Assembly: GCA_963971405.1 (NCBI GenBank)
Contig: OZ020487.1
Location: 24,785,371 to 24,849,370 of the forward strand
Length of the DNA: 64,000 bases
Direction: 5' to 3'
Source: Psococerastis gibbosa
Lineage: Eukaryota > Arthropoda > Insecta > Psocodea > Psocidae
Shown here one piece after another: positions 23,301 through 33,280 of the stretch. Each line of letters opens with the position of its first letter. Within the stretch, counting starts at the first letter, position 1. The position numbers were made by a program, and so were the translations under genes. The notes under the pieces were generated by a model that did no database searches, was not told where the DNA came from, and worked only from the letters and a program-made list of their open reading frames with translations.

Positions 23301-26300
23301 ATGGCGGGAAAGAAAATGAATAGACAAAGACATGGGTATAATTTAAATTAATATAAGCCTTCCAAATCAGTCCAAAAAATTGCTTTAAACCCGCCCATGC
23401 AATTCAAATGGGATTGCTGGAAATGAATTTTTTCGCGTCATTTTTTAGAAATCGTCAGATGAGGAGGATACAAGACCATCTCCATCTTTTAAAGTTGGTG
23501 ATTATGTCCTGGTGCAATACTTAGATGAGGTTTATCCGGGTATAATTATTGAACTGATTCACAATGAATTTGACAATAAGCTACAAGCTAAAGTTAAATG
23601 TATGCAACAGTTCCGGAATTCCAGGGACGGTTTCAGAAAAAGTTTTCGGGGGGGGGGGGGCCTGAAAAATATCGCGTTTCCCTTACTTGAGTAATATTTT
23701 CTCTTCATTTCCTTCAAAAGTCCATTCTATCTAGTATAAAGCTATTTTTCACGGGGGGGGGGGGGGGGGGTTGAGGGCGGTCGCCCCCCCCCCCCCCCCA
23801 AGGATCCGTCCCTGCGGAATTCATGGAAATGGCCGGAAGTTGAGGACATTTGCACCAACTCTCTCAGTGATATTTTGAAGAAAATCCCCGAACCGAAACT
23901 GTTCTCAAAACGAGGTTTTTACAAAATATCTGAATGAAGAAGAAGATAAATGCGTCACACCTTAGTTTAGACAGTGATTAAAATACTAACTATTAGCCAT
24001 GTTTATTTGCTGTAATTCTACACCAATAAACTCATTGTTTCTTGTGTAAACGGTGTTCATTACCATCTCAGTGAAGGTAGTCTCCACTCCGTTCGTTACC
24101 AGCCATTTTTGCCATATACAGCCTTAACTACTGTATTGTCGAAAAATAGTGCATACTTCCATGATTTTAATGGTAGGAAATTTAAAAATGGGAAAAAGCC
24201 GAAATTCTGAAATGACCCACGCGTTCCCTTTTCTGATTTGATATTTTTTATCATGGGCATGCTGGTCGAGGCAATAACTAGGGTAGAATTAACGTCCGGA
24301 TATCAATCAACATTAAGCTGTCGAAATCGGCTTTTAGTCTAGTTTAAAGTAATTACCCTCTAGATACCAGAGGCAGGAATTAATCGATGGGAGTATCGAT
24401 GGTTTTTTACTATCGGTATCCATGGTTTTCTGATTAACTGATTGTCTGGCTATCAATTAATTCCCACCTCTACTAAGGCGGCTATTCCACTTGTCGATTT
24501 TACTTCAAATTTGATTTGAGATTTTCTGTTTGTTTTATTTTAAGGAGACTACTATGTAGATACTTAACTTATCTAGTATAAATTAAGTTATAATATGGTA
24601 GCAGATATCAATAATAAGTCTCTAACAAAATCGACAAGTGGAATAGACGCCTTAATACTGATTCAATACGTCATAGGCAAGCGCTATCGGTGAATGATTT
24701 TAATAGGCCCGGCGCATAGCGCCAGCAGGGCAACCATGTTGAGGGTATGAGGAATGCTGCATGTTAGCATCATCATAATTAGTTTTTTATTTCGGTATTC
24801 AGGATTAAATGGGACTCACCATGTTAAAGAAGAGCCCAAAGTGTGCATTCTCTACGGCTTCATCCAAATCAGTATCCTTGAAAATTATATTAGGCGATTT
24901 GCCTCCTAGCTCAAGTGTGACCCGTTTAAGATTCGATGCACCGGCACCTTGCTGGATCAGTTTTCCAACCTGTAATGATAAATTAAAATTATTATGTGAC
25001 GGGCTGCATTACGCACGGTTGAGTAAGCGCCAGCAGTGTCAATGATGTGTTGAACTGGGTGTATATTATGGTGCCCATTCCACATACGTACAACGTCAAC
25101 GAAAAATTGAAAAATGACGTCAAAATGACGTAAATTGACGTGGTAGCAGAATTTTTAGTATGTCTTTAATGTCTGCTAAAACGTCATTTTTCAATTTTTC
25201 GTTGACGTTGTACGTATATGGAATACCCCCCTAAGACTCGTATCTATACTTGGTTAAGTTATGCTTTCACCTGGTGCATTGCGTCAATGGTAAGCTACGT
25301 ACACCTAAGTCAGTATTGGTGGTAATTGAACAAACCTCGGTAGAGCCTGTGAATGCAACCTTGTCTACATCGCGATGTTTGACAATGGCTTCACCAGCGT
25401 TTCCGAATCCAGGCACAATGTTCACGACCCCGGCAGGAAATCCCGCCTCTTTGATCAATTGAGCCGCATATAGGGCAGTCAATGGAGTCTGCTCCGCTGG
25501 TTTCAGAACAATTGTGTTTCCTGCAAGGAAATAATTACGGAATCAGTTTAATTTTCATGCAGCCAATGTCTGCAAGCCTACTATTGCGATTATTTTTAAT
25601 CTTAAACTGGGATTAAAAATGTAAACAAGATAATGGTAGAATGGAAAGTGCCAAAATTGTGCTGTTTACATTTTTAACCCCCAAGAAAAAGTTAATTCGC
25701 GTATTCTGGATTTTTGGAAGAACTACAAAACCGAAAAGTGAAAATACCCGATTATACATGCATTATGTATGATGCAGGAAGTAGTGTTCTACAACTTAGA
25801 AGAGCCAAATTTTTAATAACTTGTTGAGTTAATTGAATAAATAATGAAAAGCATTTTATTTTAGGCTGCCAATTGTCTACGTAGCATATACCCCCCGACA
25901 GACTGAAGCGAAGGATGTCATTATTGGTGGGAAATTGCTCAAGGGTCTAGGAAAGCGCCTCAAAAGAAGTACCTATCTTCTGTATAGGCCAGGCTTCAGG
26001 ATTAATAAACTAACTCATCATAAGTTTGACCAACTCCGTGACATTAAAGTCCTACGCCAAAGCTCTGGTGACCCCATGTTAAAAATTCACCATAGCCAAG
26101 CTCTTAAGAGTCTAAAATTAGAATGTCATAGGCAGGTGAAAGAGGATATGTGTGCTCGAATCTCTAACGCCAACAATAAGGCAAAAGCTGCGTGGGAGAT
26201 TATAAACGAACGTAGGCCGTTATCTTCCAAATCAGCTATTGATAAATTAACTGTTAACGGTGAATCGATCTCATCACCTCAAGTAATTACAAATGAATTT

Positions 26301-29300
26301 AGCTGCTATTTCAGAAACACTATTGAGGATCTCATTAGTCGCATTCCCCATGCGAGGGTCAACAACGTGGGATGGCCGGTAGGTGACTCGTTCTTCCTTG
26401 CCCCTGTAGATGCTGGGGAAATTCAGGCTGCGGTTAAATCCATGAGGCGCACGTCGTCCGCCGGAATTGACAAAATACCCTCTAAGCTACTTAAAGATTC
26501 CTGCGCTCACTTCATTGGACCTTTAGTCCTTCTGATAAACAAAAGCTTTGAAGATGGGGTCTTTCCAAATTGCTTTAAGAAGGCCATAGTTAAACCCGTG
26601 TTTAAGAAAGGGGCCCGTGACCAAGTACATAGTTATCGACCCATTAGTCTTTTACCATCTGTATCTAAAACTATAGAAAAAATAGTAAATAAGAGACTAA
26701 TTGATTTTATAAAAAAACATAAGGTACTCTCCCCAGCCCAGTTTGGGTTCCTACCTGGCAAGTCTACAGGCGACGCCTGCCTCAAACTCTATAACACGAT
26801 CCTAGATGGCCTTGACTGTAGAAAAGTTCCTCTTAGCCTGCTCTTAGACCTATCTAAGGCATTTGACACGCTCGACCATGACATACTTCTGGAAAAAATG
26901 CAAAGGGCCGGCATCAGAGGTGTAGCCCTCAAGTGGTTCACCAGCTATCTTAAGGACAGACTGCAAAAAGTGGTAATTGGATCTGGCGGCTCCCAAGCGT
27001 CATCAGACTGGTGCGCCCTCAATACAGGCGTCCCTCAGGGCAGTATACTGGGTCCCACCCTGTTCCTTATCTACATAAACGAGTTTGCGTCCTTTATGTC
27101 AACTACTTCCCTAGAGCCCCATGTGGGACTCTACGCGGACGACGCCGTGTTGACTCTACTATCGCCCAATACCCAGTTAGCATTATCATGTGCTAGTGAG
27201 ACTCTTGAACAAGCCCACCGGTGGCTCGCAGCGAATAAGTTGATCCTCAACGCTGTTAAAACCGAACTCATTATCCCGAGCTGCACCAAGCAACTCCTAG
27301 AGTCCTTACTGCAAATGGTCTTGACATTACCGAAGCGGCTGACGTCCGGTTCCTAGGCATTACCTTTGATTCCAACCTCAATTGGCGAAGTCATATCGAC
27401 AAACTATGTAGGAAACTCTCATCCGCGGTGTTCCTTATGAGAAACATATCCTTTGTCGCTGGTAACGACATTCTTAAGGTAATATACTACAGCCTCATGC
27501 AATCTCACCTGTCATATGGCGTAGCCTTATGGAGTAATTCTTCAGACTGCACTAGGGCTTTCCGCCTGCAGAAAAAAGCTGTGCGACTTCTGGCAGGAGA
27601 ATCGGACCAGCGTGTGTCATGTCGATCACTTTTCCCTCGTTTGGGGATACTCACTCTCCCTGCCCTTTTTATACTAGACCTGCTAATTTATGTCAGAAGG
27701 GAGGGACTGCGGTTTAAAAATTATGAGGTTCACCATTATCACACACGGAGAAGGGGTGACATTCACTTGGGACCCGTTAGGCTCACTAAAGTACTAAAGG
27801 GACCCTCCCAACTTGGTTCTAGACTTTTCAACAAGCTCCCACATGGTCTAAAAAGAGATAATATTAGCCCTAACGTTTTCAAGAGCAAGGTAAAGGGTCT
27901 CCTAGTGAGTCGTTGCCCCTACTCTGTCAATGAATTTCTAGCGACCAACCTCCCTCCATGCTGACATTCCCATCACAGTCATAAGTACCTATATTGTATA
28001 TTATTATTAAGTTGTGGATTTTAATGGATAAGGATTGTAATGATGTATTATTGATGATTGTACGTAGGTCTTTTTAAAATCTATATATGTATATAGCTAT
28101 TTATAATGTTTGACCGTGCCGAGCACATGCAGTAACTTTTAATGTAACGCTGTACTGTATGTGGTTAAAATGGCCTATTATAATTACATTTCATCTCTTA
28201 AAATCGACCAATTATTATTCTTCCTTAACTACGACTGTAAGAAATTAGTTTGTTTACCGGTCGCTAGGGCAGGTCCAAGTTTCCACGCAAGCATTAAGAA
28301 TGGAAAATTCCAGGGTATAATTTGGCCGCAAACGCCGACTGGCTCATGCCTCGTGTAGGCGAAGAAGTTTCCATCCATAGGAATGGTCTTTCCTTGGACT
28401 TTGTCAGCCCATCCTGCGTAATATCTGAGTGTATTTACAGCAGCGGGGATGTCGATAGTGTAGGAGGCAGCAAAAGGCTTGCCGTTATCTAACGTTTCCA
28501 GACTCTGAAAAATTTGAATTAAAAAAAAATTAGCAGTAATCATGCGTCTTGCAATTTTTTATTTTGAACTTCAGCAGGCTGATCATGGCGATTGGTATTA
28601 ATTTACTCCTGGGATTAAAACTGTAAACAAACAAATTTTGAATAGCACTTTCCATTATAAAATTATCTTGTTTACATCTTTAATACCAGGGAATTAAATA
28701 AACCCCGGTATTTATTTAATCCCCTGATATTGAAAATGTAAACAAACAAATTTTGAATAGCACTTTCCATTATAAAATTATAATGTTTACATTTTTAATA
28801 CCAGGGAATTAAATAAACCCCGGTATTATAATCGCCATCGTCAGCCTGCAGATATAGTATGTGGCCAGACATCCCGCATTAAGAATTTTTCCGCCCTTAT
28901 GTTTTTATTGTACTTCCTTGGGTCATGCTCCATCCAAAATGCCCGAATTGGGCGAATAACAGATGAGCGTCTTTCACCCTCGCTCTGTACAGCCTCAAAT
29001 TATTATGCAGACAAACTTACCGCAAGATAAACACGATCACGTTCAATAAGGTCGGCCAGTTTGTAAAGCAGACGACCGCGCTCAGATGCATCTATAGTGC
29101 GCCATGGTGAGCCGAGTCTGAAGGCTTCTTTTGCAGCCTTTACAGCCTTATCAATATCAGCAGAACCGCCTTCTGATACCTCTGTAATGACCTTCCCTGT
29201 GCTCGGGTTGATCGTCTCAAAAGTCTTTCCTGTCGCCGACTTGGTCCATTCGTTATTGATAAAAACCTTGAATAAAATATTGAAAAACTGAATTATACTC

Positions 29301-30878
29301 CTAATAAGCTGATCACCAGAGTAAAGAAGTATTTTTTTAACTGTTTTTCTTTTGTGTTATTGTGTTATTCTGCGTTAATTGATAATATGGGATAGTAGTC
29401 CACCTCTTCTCCCAATAGTAAGAAAGAAGGCTTAGCCCTGGATCTGCATGGAAAGAAATGTTCTAAGACCCAGACGGCATGGCCGCAGAGACTCGGAGGT
29501 CAGATACATAATGCAGTACCCCCTCCTCGTTGACAAAGTGAAATCAGTGGTTTTTGGTACCTAGTACAAGAGATGTCGACAAAACATGTAACTTCAGTAG
29601 TCTACATCTGATAAATACCTAATCTTTATTTAGCCCGGGAGAAACACTCTTGACAACCAGAGATTTATGTTGTTGCAGCTGATAAAAAAAAATGAGGTAA
29701 ATAGTAGCTCCATCAATGAAAGTGGTGGCTTGCGATAAGCTCAGCCAACATGTCAGGCTGAGGCGATGCTAATCTTATGTAATCCGTATTCAATCCCGTA
29801 TCTGCTATTGCAGTGCAAAAACATGGAAACAGGACGGCGCTAAGATATCAGAGCACTCATTGGGTGCGGCTCTTCCCTGTACGAGCGGTTCTATGTGATG
29901 CACAAAAATTAAATAGGTACCTAATGAACATAGCACATCCAGATGGCATGCCTAATAACATACAGTATAAGGCGTTTCTTACAAAGCTGATTGCAATCAA
30001 TTTGGGTGTTTTCATTTTTGGTTTGGGATGTGTGGCTCTCCTAACAGATCTACTGTAAATCTGGTTAGTGGATACCGTACTTCGAAATTTAGCTCAGCTG
30101 CTAAAAAGGGTCTCCAGTGGAGACTACTAGTAACTAGGTAGCAACCACGTGTCTGGGTTTTAATGTTCAATCTTTACATTGTGGGCATTACGTCAAAGCA
30201 GCTGGTAAATACTGTTTAGGTAACGAGGTTTTTTTATAAGTAATTGATTCACTGAATATAAGTAGTTGATTTCAATTTGATTATTTATGTCAGTCAAGGA
30301 AGGGCCTGTTATATTCAGTTATATTCATGCCATTCAAGCTAGCCCTAGCTAGCTTCTGGGCGTCGTCATCAAGTTCTGTCGTCTAAAACAAAATAATAAT
30401 AAATAAATAAAGAACACAATCACCGTAATATCGGGTTCGTCAAAAATTCCCTAACTGAGTAGGGAACTTGTTCCATTAGTAGCCGACCGACGGCCCCGGA
30501 AAAAACCTTTACCTCCCGGGGTAATTTGTCAATAGTCAAATACCTGGCATCAAACGGATGTTCTAACTTGACAGCTGATGTGACATAGGTATGCTTCGGA
30601 GTGAGGCCTATTAAGACTAGGACTAGTCTTAATAGGTGGAGGACTCCACTAAAATATCCTGAGTGATAATCGTACTTTATGTAATTGTTAGACGCATTAA
30701 AGTCTGTAGTGAATTACTTATAAAAGCGGAACACTGCCCTTAATACGTTTAAATCGCAAAATGTAGTCCCACTTACCCCATTGTACAAAATCTTTGGCAA
30801 AACTTCAGGCGCTGGCAATGCGGCAGTGGACAAACCGGCTCGGAGGGGAGCGGCACATGATTTTAAAGCACGGAGCAT
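20330..30878 (-). CDS. ALDH2: Mitochondrial aldehyde dehydrogenase, ALDH2 type
   Basis: Eight exons in transcription order: 30878-30777, 29266-29021, 28504-28258, 25520-25336, 24969-24820, 22151-21882, 20950-20760, 20477-20330; total 1539 nt, 512 aa, stop at 20330-20332. It oxidises aldehydes to acids with NAD+. Visible motifs: an Arg/Ala/Ser-rich N-terminus ([18 protein letters not shown]) like a mitochondrial presequence, [30 protein letters not shown] with the general-base Glu (about residue 280), [10 protein letters not shown] with the catalytic Cys (about 314), EEIFGPVQ, and the C-terminal [20 protein letters not shown]. The Glu-to-Cys spacing equals that of human ALDH2, and the length (517 aa in human) agrees. 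The frame stays open 43 codons upstream of the chosen Met (to 31007), but that part does not look like a presequence, so the Met at 30876-30878 is preferred. The gene is convergent with CSNK1G. Its introns carry a LINE, a 2-kb DNA transposon and several MITEs. Confidence 0.96.
21461..21619. repeat. Intronic copy 2 of the ALDH2 3' segment
   Basis: Same order and orientation as 20170-20323 with small indels, including both AATAAA hexamers on the minus strand. It lies in the ALDH2 intron between exons 6 and 7. Confidence 0.85.
23449..23932 (+). pseudogene. Transposon-borne ORF fragment split by a hAT MITE
   Basis: After a possible acceptor (TTTTTTAG) the frame reads [18 protein letters not shown] and continues to QQFRNS, where a 193-bp MITE interrupts it. 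Beyond the MITE and its duplicated target the same frame resumes with [15 protein letters not shown] and KRGFYKI and stops at a TGA. G-D-Y-V-L-V-x-Y...Y-P-G and W-K-W-P are familiar from C-terminal regions of transposon-associated proteins in invertebrates; the function is unknown. The start of the gene was not found; a short ORF beginning [12 protein letters not shown] at 22633 may or may not belong to it. Confidence 0.55.
23622..23814. mobile_element. hAT-like MITE with G-run/C-run hairpin
   Basis: TIR CAGGGACGG at both ends and an exact 8-bp target duplication CGGAATTC (23614-23621 and 23815-23822). The interior carries a 12-G run and an 18-G run facing a C run of about 16, so strong secondary structure is expected. 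Confidence 0.9.
24368..24472. mobile_element. hAT-like MITE, TAGAGGTGGGAATTAAT type
   Basis: Ends CAGAGGCAGGAATTAATCG and the complement of TAGAGGTGGGAATTAATTG. The next element (24477) starts four bases away, apparently inserted into this element's right target duplication. Confidence 0.6.
24477..24651. mobile_element. Modular MITE family PM, arm type TTGTCGATTTTAC
   Basis: Ends GGCGGCTATTCCAC and complement GGCGTCTATTCCAC, flanked by TAA and TTA. The arms continue as TTGTCGATTTT on both sides. The core shares GGAGACT, TACTTAACTTATCTA and GGTAGCAGAT with the copies at 35299 and 56739. Confidence 0.85.
25070..25231. mobile_element. Modular MITE family PM, arm type ATACGTACAACGTC
   Basis: Terminus GGTGCCCATTCCAC, then arms ATACGTACAACGTCAACG paired over about 45 bp, then core GACGTGGTAGCAGAATTTT. 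The right flank is TAA; the left is TAT. It lies in an ALDH2 intron. Confidence 0.85.
25575..25690. mobile_element. Diverged MITE M2
   Basis: Contains GGGATTAAAAATGTAAAC, AAGATAAT and GGAAAGTG in the order of family M2, but the terminal repeats are eroded. Confidence 0.45.
25866..27964 (+). mobile_element. Non-LTR retrotransposon (LINE), 5'-truncated, one frameshift
   Basis: An open frame from about 25866 to 27355 and a second from about 27308 to 27963 belong to one reverse transcriptase ORF. The RT domain shows [60 protein letters not shown] and the catalytic LYADDA (YADD at 27132-27143). The second part has [24 protein letters not shown] and [11 protein letters not shown], typical of jockey/CR1-group LINEs. 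A single shift near 27290-27310 changes frame. No endonuclease domain precedes it, so the copy is 5'-truncated. It lies in the ALDH2 intron, antisense to that gene. The 3' end and target duplication were not fixed. Confidence 0.9.
28579..28844. mobile_element. MITE M2, internally duplicated copy
   Basis: Ends CTGATCATGGCGATT and complement CTGACGATGGCGATTAT, inside CAGG...CCTG. The interior holds two head-to-tail M2 units joined at AAACCCCGGTATTTATTTAATC. Confidence 0.75.
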
Positions 30879-31425
30879 AGTTGATGACAGTGCAGAAGTA
30901 CCGGTACCACCAAGTATGAAGTAACGTAACAGCCAAACTGCAACATTTTTAAATACTATATTTTTATATATATAGGTAGTCAATAGGCTACATTTCTGTT
31001 TTTTCATCAGTAGGCCTATAGCCTATATTAAGCTAAAATACTAAATACATATCGAGACATCAATAAAACCAAACTTAATTATTTCTTACAATCATCTTCC
31101 CACTTACTCAAAGAGTTATTCCTGCTCCTCGTGTTCACTCAGCTTCGCGGCTTGAGTTATCACAATCAAGTAATCAACTTTCAGCAAACCTAATTTAAGT
31201 AAACTTGACCTTGCGGGCTGCGGCTTGTAGATGTAGTGCAGTTATGTAATCACTGGTGACTGGACGCACACTGACAGTCACAGACATAGAGTTAAAGTAG
31301 ACATTGACATAGCAATTATTGCCTTTCTTTTGCTAAGGTCTCATCTTCTGCTAAGGTGCCCATTCCATTGACCGGCTAGGGCTATTTCCAACAACGGTGA
31401 CGTGGTAGCAGACATTCAAGACTTA

Positions 31426-31767
31426 GGTGGCATCTCCACTGACCTCGCAATGCAGAATTGACGAAAATGTTTATTTTCCTCTATGCAATAGTTAGGTGCC
31501 CATTCCACATACGTACAACGTCAATGAAAATTATGAAATTGCAGGTGGTAGCAGACGTTGTACGTATGTGGAATGGGCGCCTTAAAATTGATCAATGATC
31601 ATACAGTAAAATCACAAACAAACAAACTAAAATTAAAAAATGGCTTCATGGGATATGTTAATTACAAACATTTTAATAGATTTCTATTTAAAAAAAAAAA
31701 AAAAAAAACATTTCCGTCAATGTCATTTGCAATCTGCAATGCGAGGTCGTTGGAAACGCTACCTACC
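31426..31767. mobile_element. Middle PM element, arm type CGACCTCGCATTGCAG
   Basis: Left end GGTGGCATCTCCACTGACC and right-end complement beginning GGTAGCG then TTTCCAACGACCTCGC. It is inserted at the centre of the outer palindrome between TTA and TAA. The sister copies at 31842 and 40879 carry the same middle element with ends GGCGGGGTTTCCAYCGACC. Confidence 0.8.
31495..31581. mobile_element. Innermost PM element, arm type ATACGTACAACGTC
   Basis: 87 bp with ends GGTGCCCATTCCACATACG and complement GGCGCCCATTCCACATACG, flanked by TTA on both sides. The sister copy at 40879 has the empty site (ATAGTTAAAATTG), which proves insertion with a 3-bp TTA duplication. Confidence 0.92.
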
Positions 31768-31841
31768 TAAGTCTTGAATGTCTGCTACCACGTCATCGTT
31801 GTTGGAAATAGCCCTAGCCGGTCAATGGAATGGGCGCCTTA

Positions 31842-32067
31842 GGCGCCCATTCCACCGACTGGCTAGGTCTAATTACAAAAACGGTGACGTGGTAGCAGAC
31901 ATTCAAGATTTGGGCGGGGTTTCCATCGACCTCGCATTGCAGAATTGACGGAAATGTTTATTTTCCTCTATGCCACAGTAAAAATTGATCAATGATCATA
32001 CAGTAAAATCACAAACAAACAAACTAAAATTAAAAAATAGCCCTAGCCGGTCGGTGGAATGAGCGCC
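31842..32067. mobile_element. Composite PM element B, internally deleted
   Basis: Abuts element A across a shared TTA and ends in TAA. It has the same outer and middle left arms as A, but jumps from AAAATTAAAAAAT directly to AGCCCTAGCCGGTCGG, so most of the right half is missing. Confidence 0.85.
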
Positions 32068-32298
32068 TAAGAGCTAAAAAGTGGATTATTCCACCGTGAC
32101 CGCGCGCTAGCAGTTTTCCCACTGTAATGGAGTTGTTGCGTAGTGACGTCACAGTAAGAGGGCGGAGCTAAGAGCGCATGCGTGATTGCGAAAATAATGT
32201 AAACAAACTGAGCTGTTCGGCCATTGGAGTATATGAAATGTATTGAGCGCTATTGATTTTTACAGTTTTAAGTTGTTATTATTCATATTTCTAGCGTT

Positions 32299-32744
32299 AT
32301 GGTCAAGCATTGCTGCTATGGCTTGTGTAATAGTGATAGCCTACACCAGGACAGAACGCATGAGAGAGGTTCGAATTATATCGCTCCCCAAGCCACTGGA
32401 AAAAATTATGAAATGCAAGTGGAGGTTGCATCTTTGTGGCAGAACGAAGTCCACAATATTTAAAGTTACAAAATACACATATAAATGCATGGCCGTGGCC
32501 AGGAGGTGGTCCATAGGGTCCGCACCCCCCCCCCCCCCAAATAAATTTCTGCAGGTAAACCTGTACGGTTTGAAGAATTTATCCATTAATTCATTAATAA
32601 ATTACGTAAAAAAATGTTTGGACCCCCCCCCCCTCCCGAAATCATAACCTGGGAACAGCCTTGTATATATGTTCAAAACATTTAGTGGATCCTAGTGGGC
32701 CAACAAAAGATTTTCCAGATCCAATCGGACAGTCAATTGAGATC
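32299..32744 (+). pseudogene. THAP-domain gene remnant, frameshifted and interrupted by hAT MITEs
   Basis: Starts MVKHCCYGLCNSDS, the zinc-binding C2 start of a THAP domain, then HQDRTHE. A frameshift near 32365 moves the homology to another frame (SLPKP, KCKWRLHLCGR, YTYKC). A hAT MITE (32488-32663) then splits the KCSKH codons. Past it the frame continues with SKHLVDPSGPTKDFPDP, matching the end of a THAP domain (CSKHF...GPT...PDP). A second G/C-run element begins at 32744. THAP domains bind DNA and occur in P-element-like transposases and host factors; no downstream transposase was seen. An earlier host or transposon origin cannot be separated here. Confidence 0.8.
32488..32663. mobile_element. 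hAT-like MITE H2 inside the THAP remnant
   Basis: Ends CATGGCCGTGGCCAGG and complement CAAGGCTGTTCCCAGG, flanked by TATAAATG and TATATATG (7 of 8). The interior has two C runs. Removing it restores the THAP reading frame. Confidence 0.85.
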
Positions 32745-33010
32745 ATGGCCGTAGCCAAGGGGGAGTTCAACCTCCTCCCCCCCCCCCCCCTGATGAAATG
32801 GCTTCATACTAAATAGAATCGGATTTTGAGGGGAAAAATATAAACTACCATGTAATATCCAATTAAATTTCTGAAACCCTCCCCCCCCCCCCCCCAAAAA
32901 AAAAAAAATATTTTTTTTATGTTAACCTGTATTGCTCGATGACCACTAATTCAAAAATAAATTACGTTAAAAAAAATGGACCCCCCCCCGAAAACAAAAG
33001 CAAACGGCCT
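32744..33010. mobile_element. Probable H2 hAT fragment with C runs
   Basis: Left end CATGGCCGTAGCCAAGG resembles H2 termini, and three long C runs follow. The right end is not clear and no target duplication was found. Confidence 0.45.
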
Positions 33011-33052
33011 GTGGCCCTACGAAAATTAACTGCTTTGGTGCACAGATACTAA

Positions 33053-33280
33053 ACTTAAAACACGCTTTTTGCGACATCTAACTTATGTTTACGTAAAACA
33101 ATGGTTCCGTTTTTATTTGCAAGGTGGCAGAAGCGTTCACTTTTGTTTTAAAAACACGCTCTTAGCGACATCTAGCCAAAGCATAGTAAATCCAATCATA
33201 CTTTAGTTTTATTATTATCCGGTAGGTGGCAGAAGCGTTCACTTTGCTTTTAAAACACGCTTTACGCGACATCTAGCTCT
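33053..33280. repeat. Degenerate tandem repeat, unit about 97 bp
   Basis: The phrase AAAACACGCT...GCGACATCTA occurs three times (about 33055, 33159, 33248), and GGTGGCAGAAGCGTTCACTT twice between them. Confidence 0.8.

Larger units (their letters stand above)
22208..24223. mobile_element. 2-kb DNA transposon-like element with TIRs
   Basis: TIR core GGGTCATTTCAGAATTTC at the left end and its exact complement at the right, both preceded by GCG. It lies in an ALDH2 intron. Inside is a plus-strand coding remnant (23449-23932) and an inserted hAT MITE (23622-23814). The target duplication is not clear and no transposase motif was recognised. Confidence 0.65.
31355..31838. mobile_element. Composite PM element A (three nested MITEs)
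   Basis: The outer element has ends GGTGCCCATTCCATTGACC and complement GGCGCCCATTCCATTGACC, arm CGGCTAGGGCTATTTCC and core GACGTGGTAGCAGACATTC. At its centre, within CAAGACTTA/TAAGTCTTG, sits a second PM element (31426-31767). Inside that sits a third (31495-31581). Flanks are TAA and TTA. Confidence 0.85.

Noticed and set aside
29813..30058. 81-codon plus-strand ORF with a hydrophobic C-terminus, preceded by a possible splice acceptor
   Set aside because: No recognised domain, no supported start or partner exons, and it sits in the ALDH2 first intron.
30609..30632. Perfect short palindrome TATTAAGACTAG...CTAGTCTTAATA
   Set aside because: Only 24-26 bp, with no repeat copies noticed and no flanking duplication; could be chance or a small foldback.
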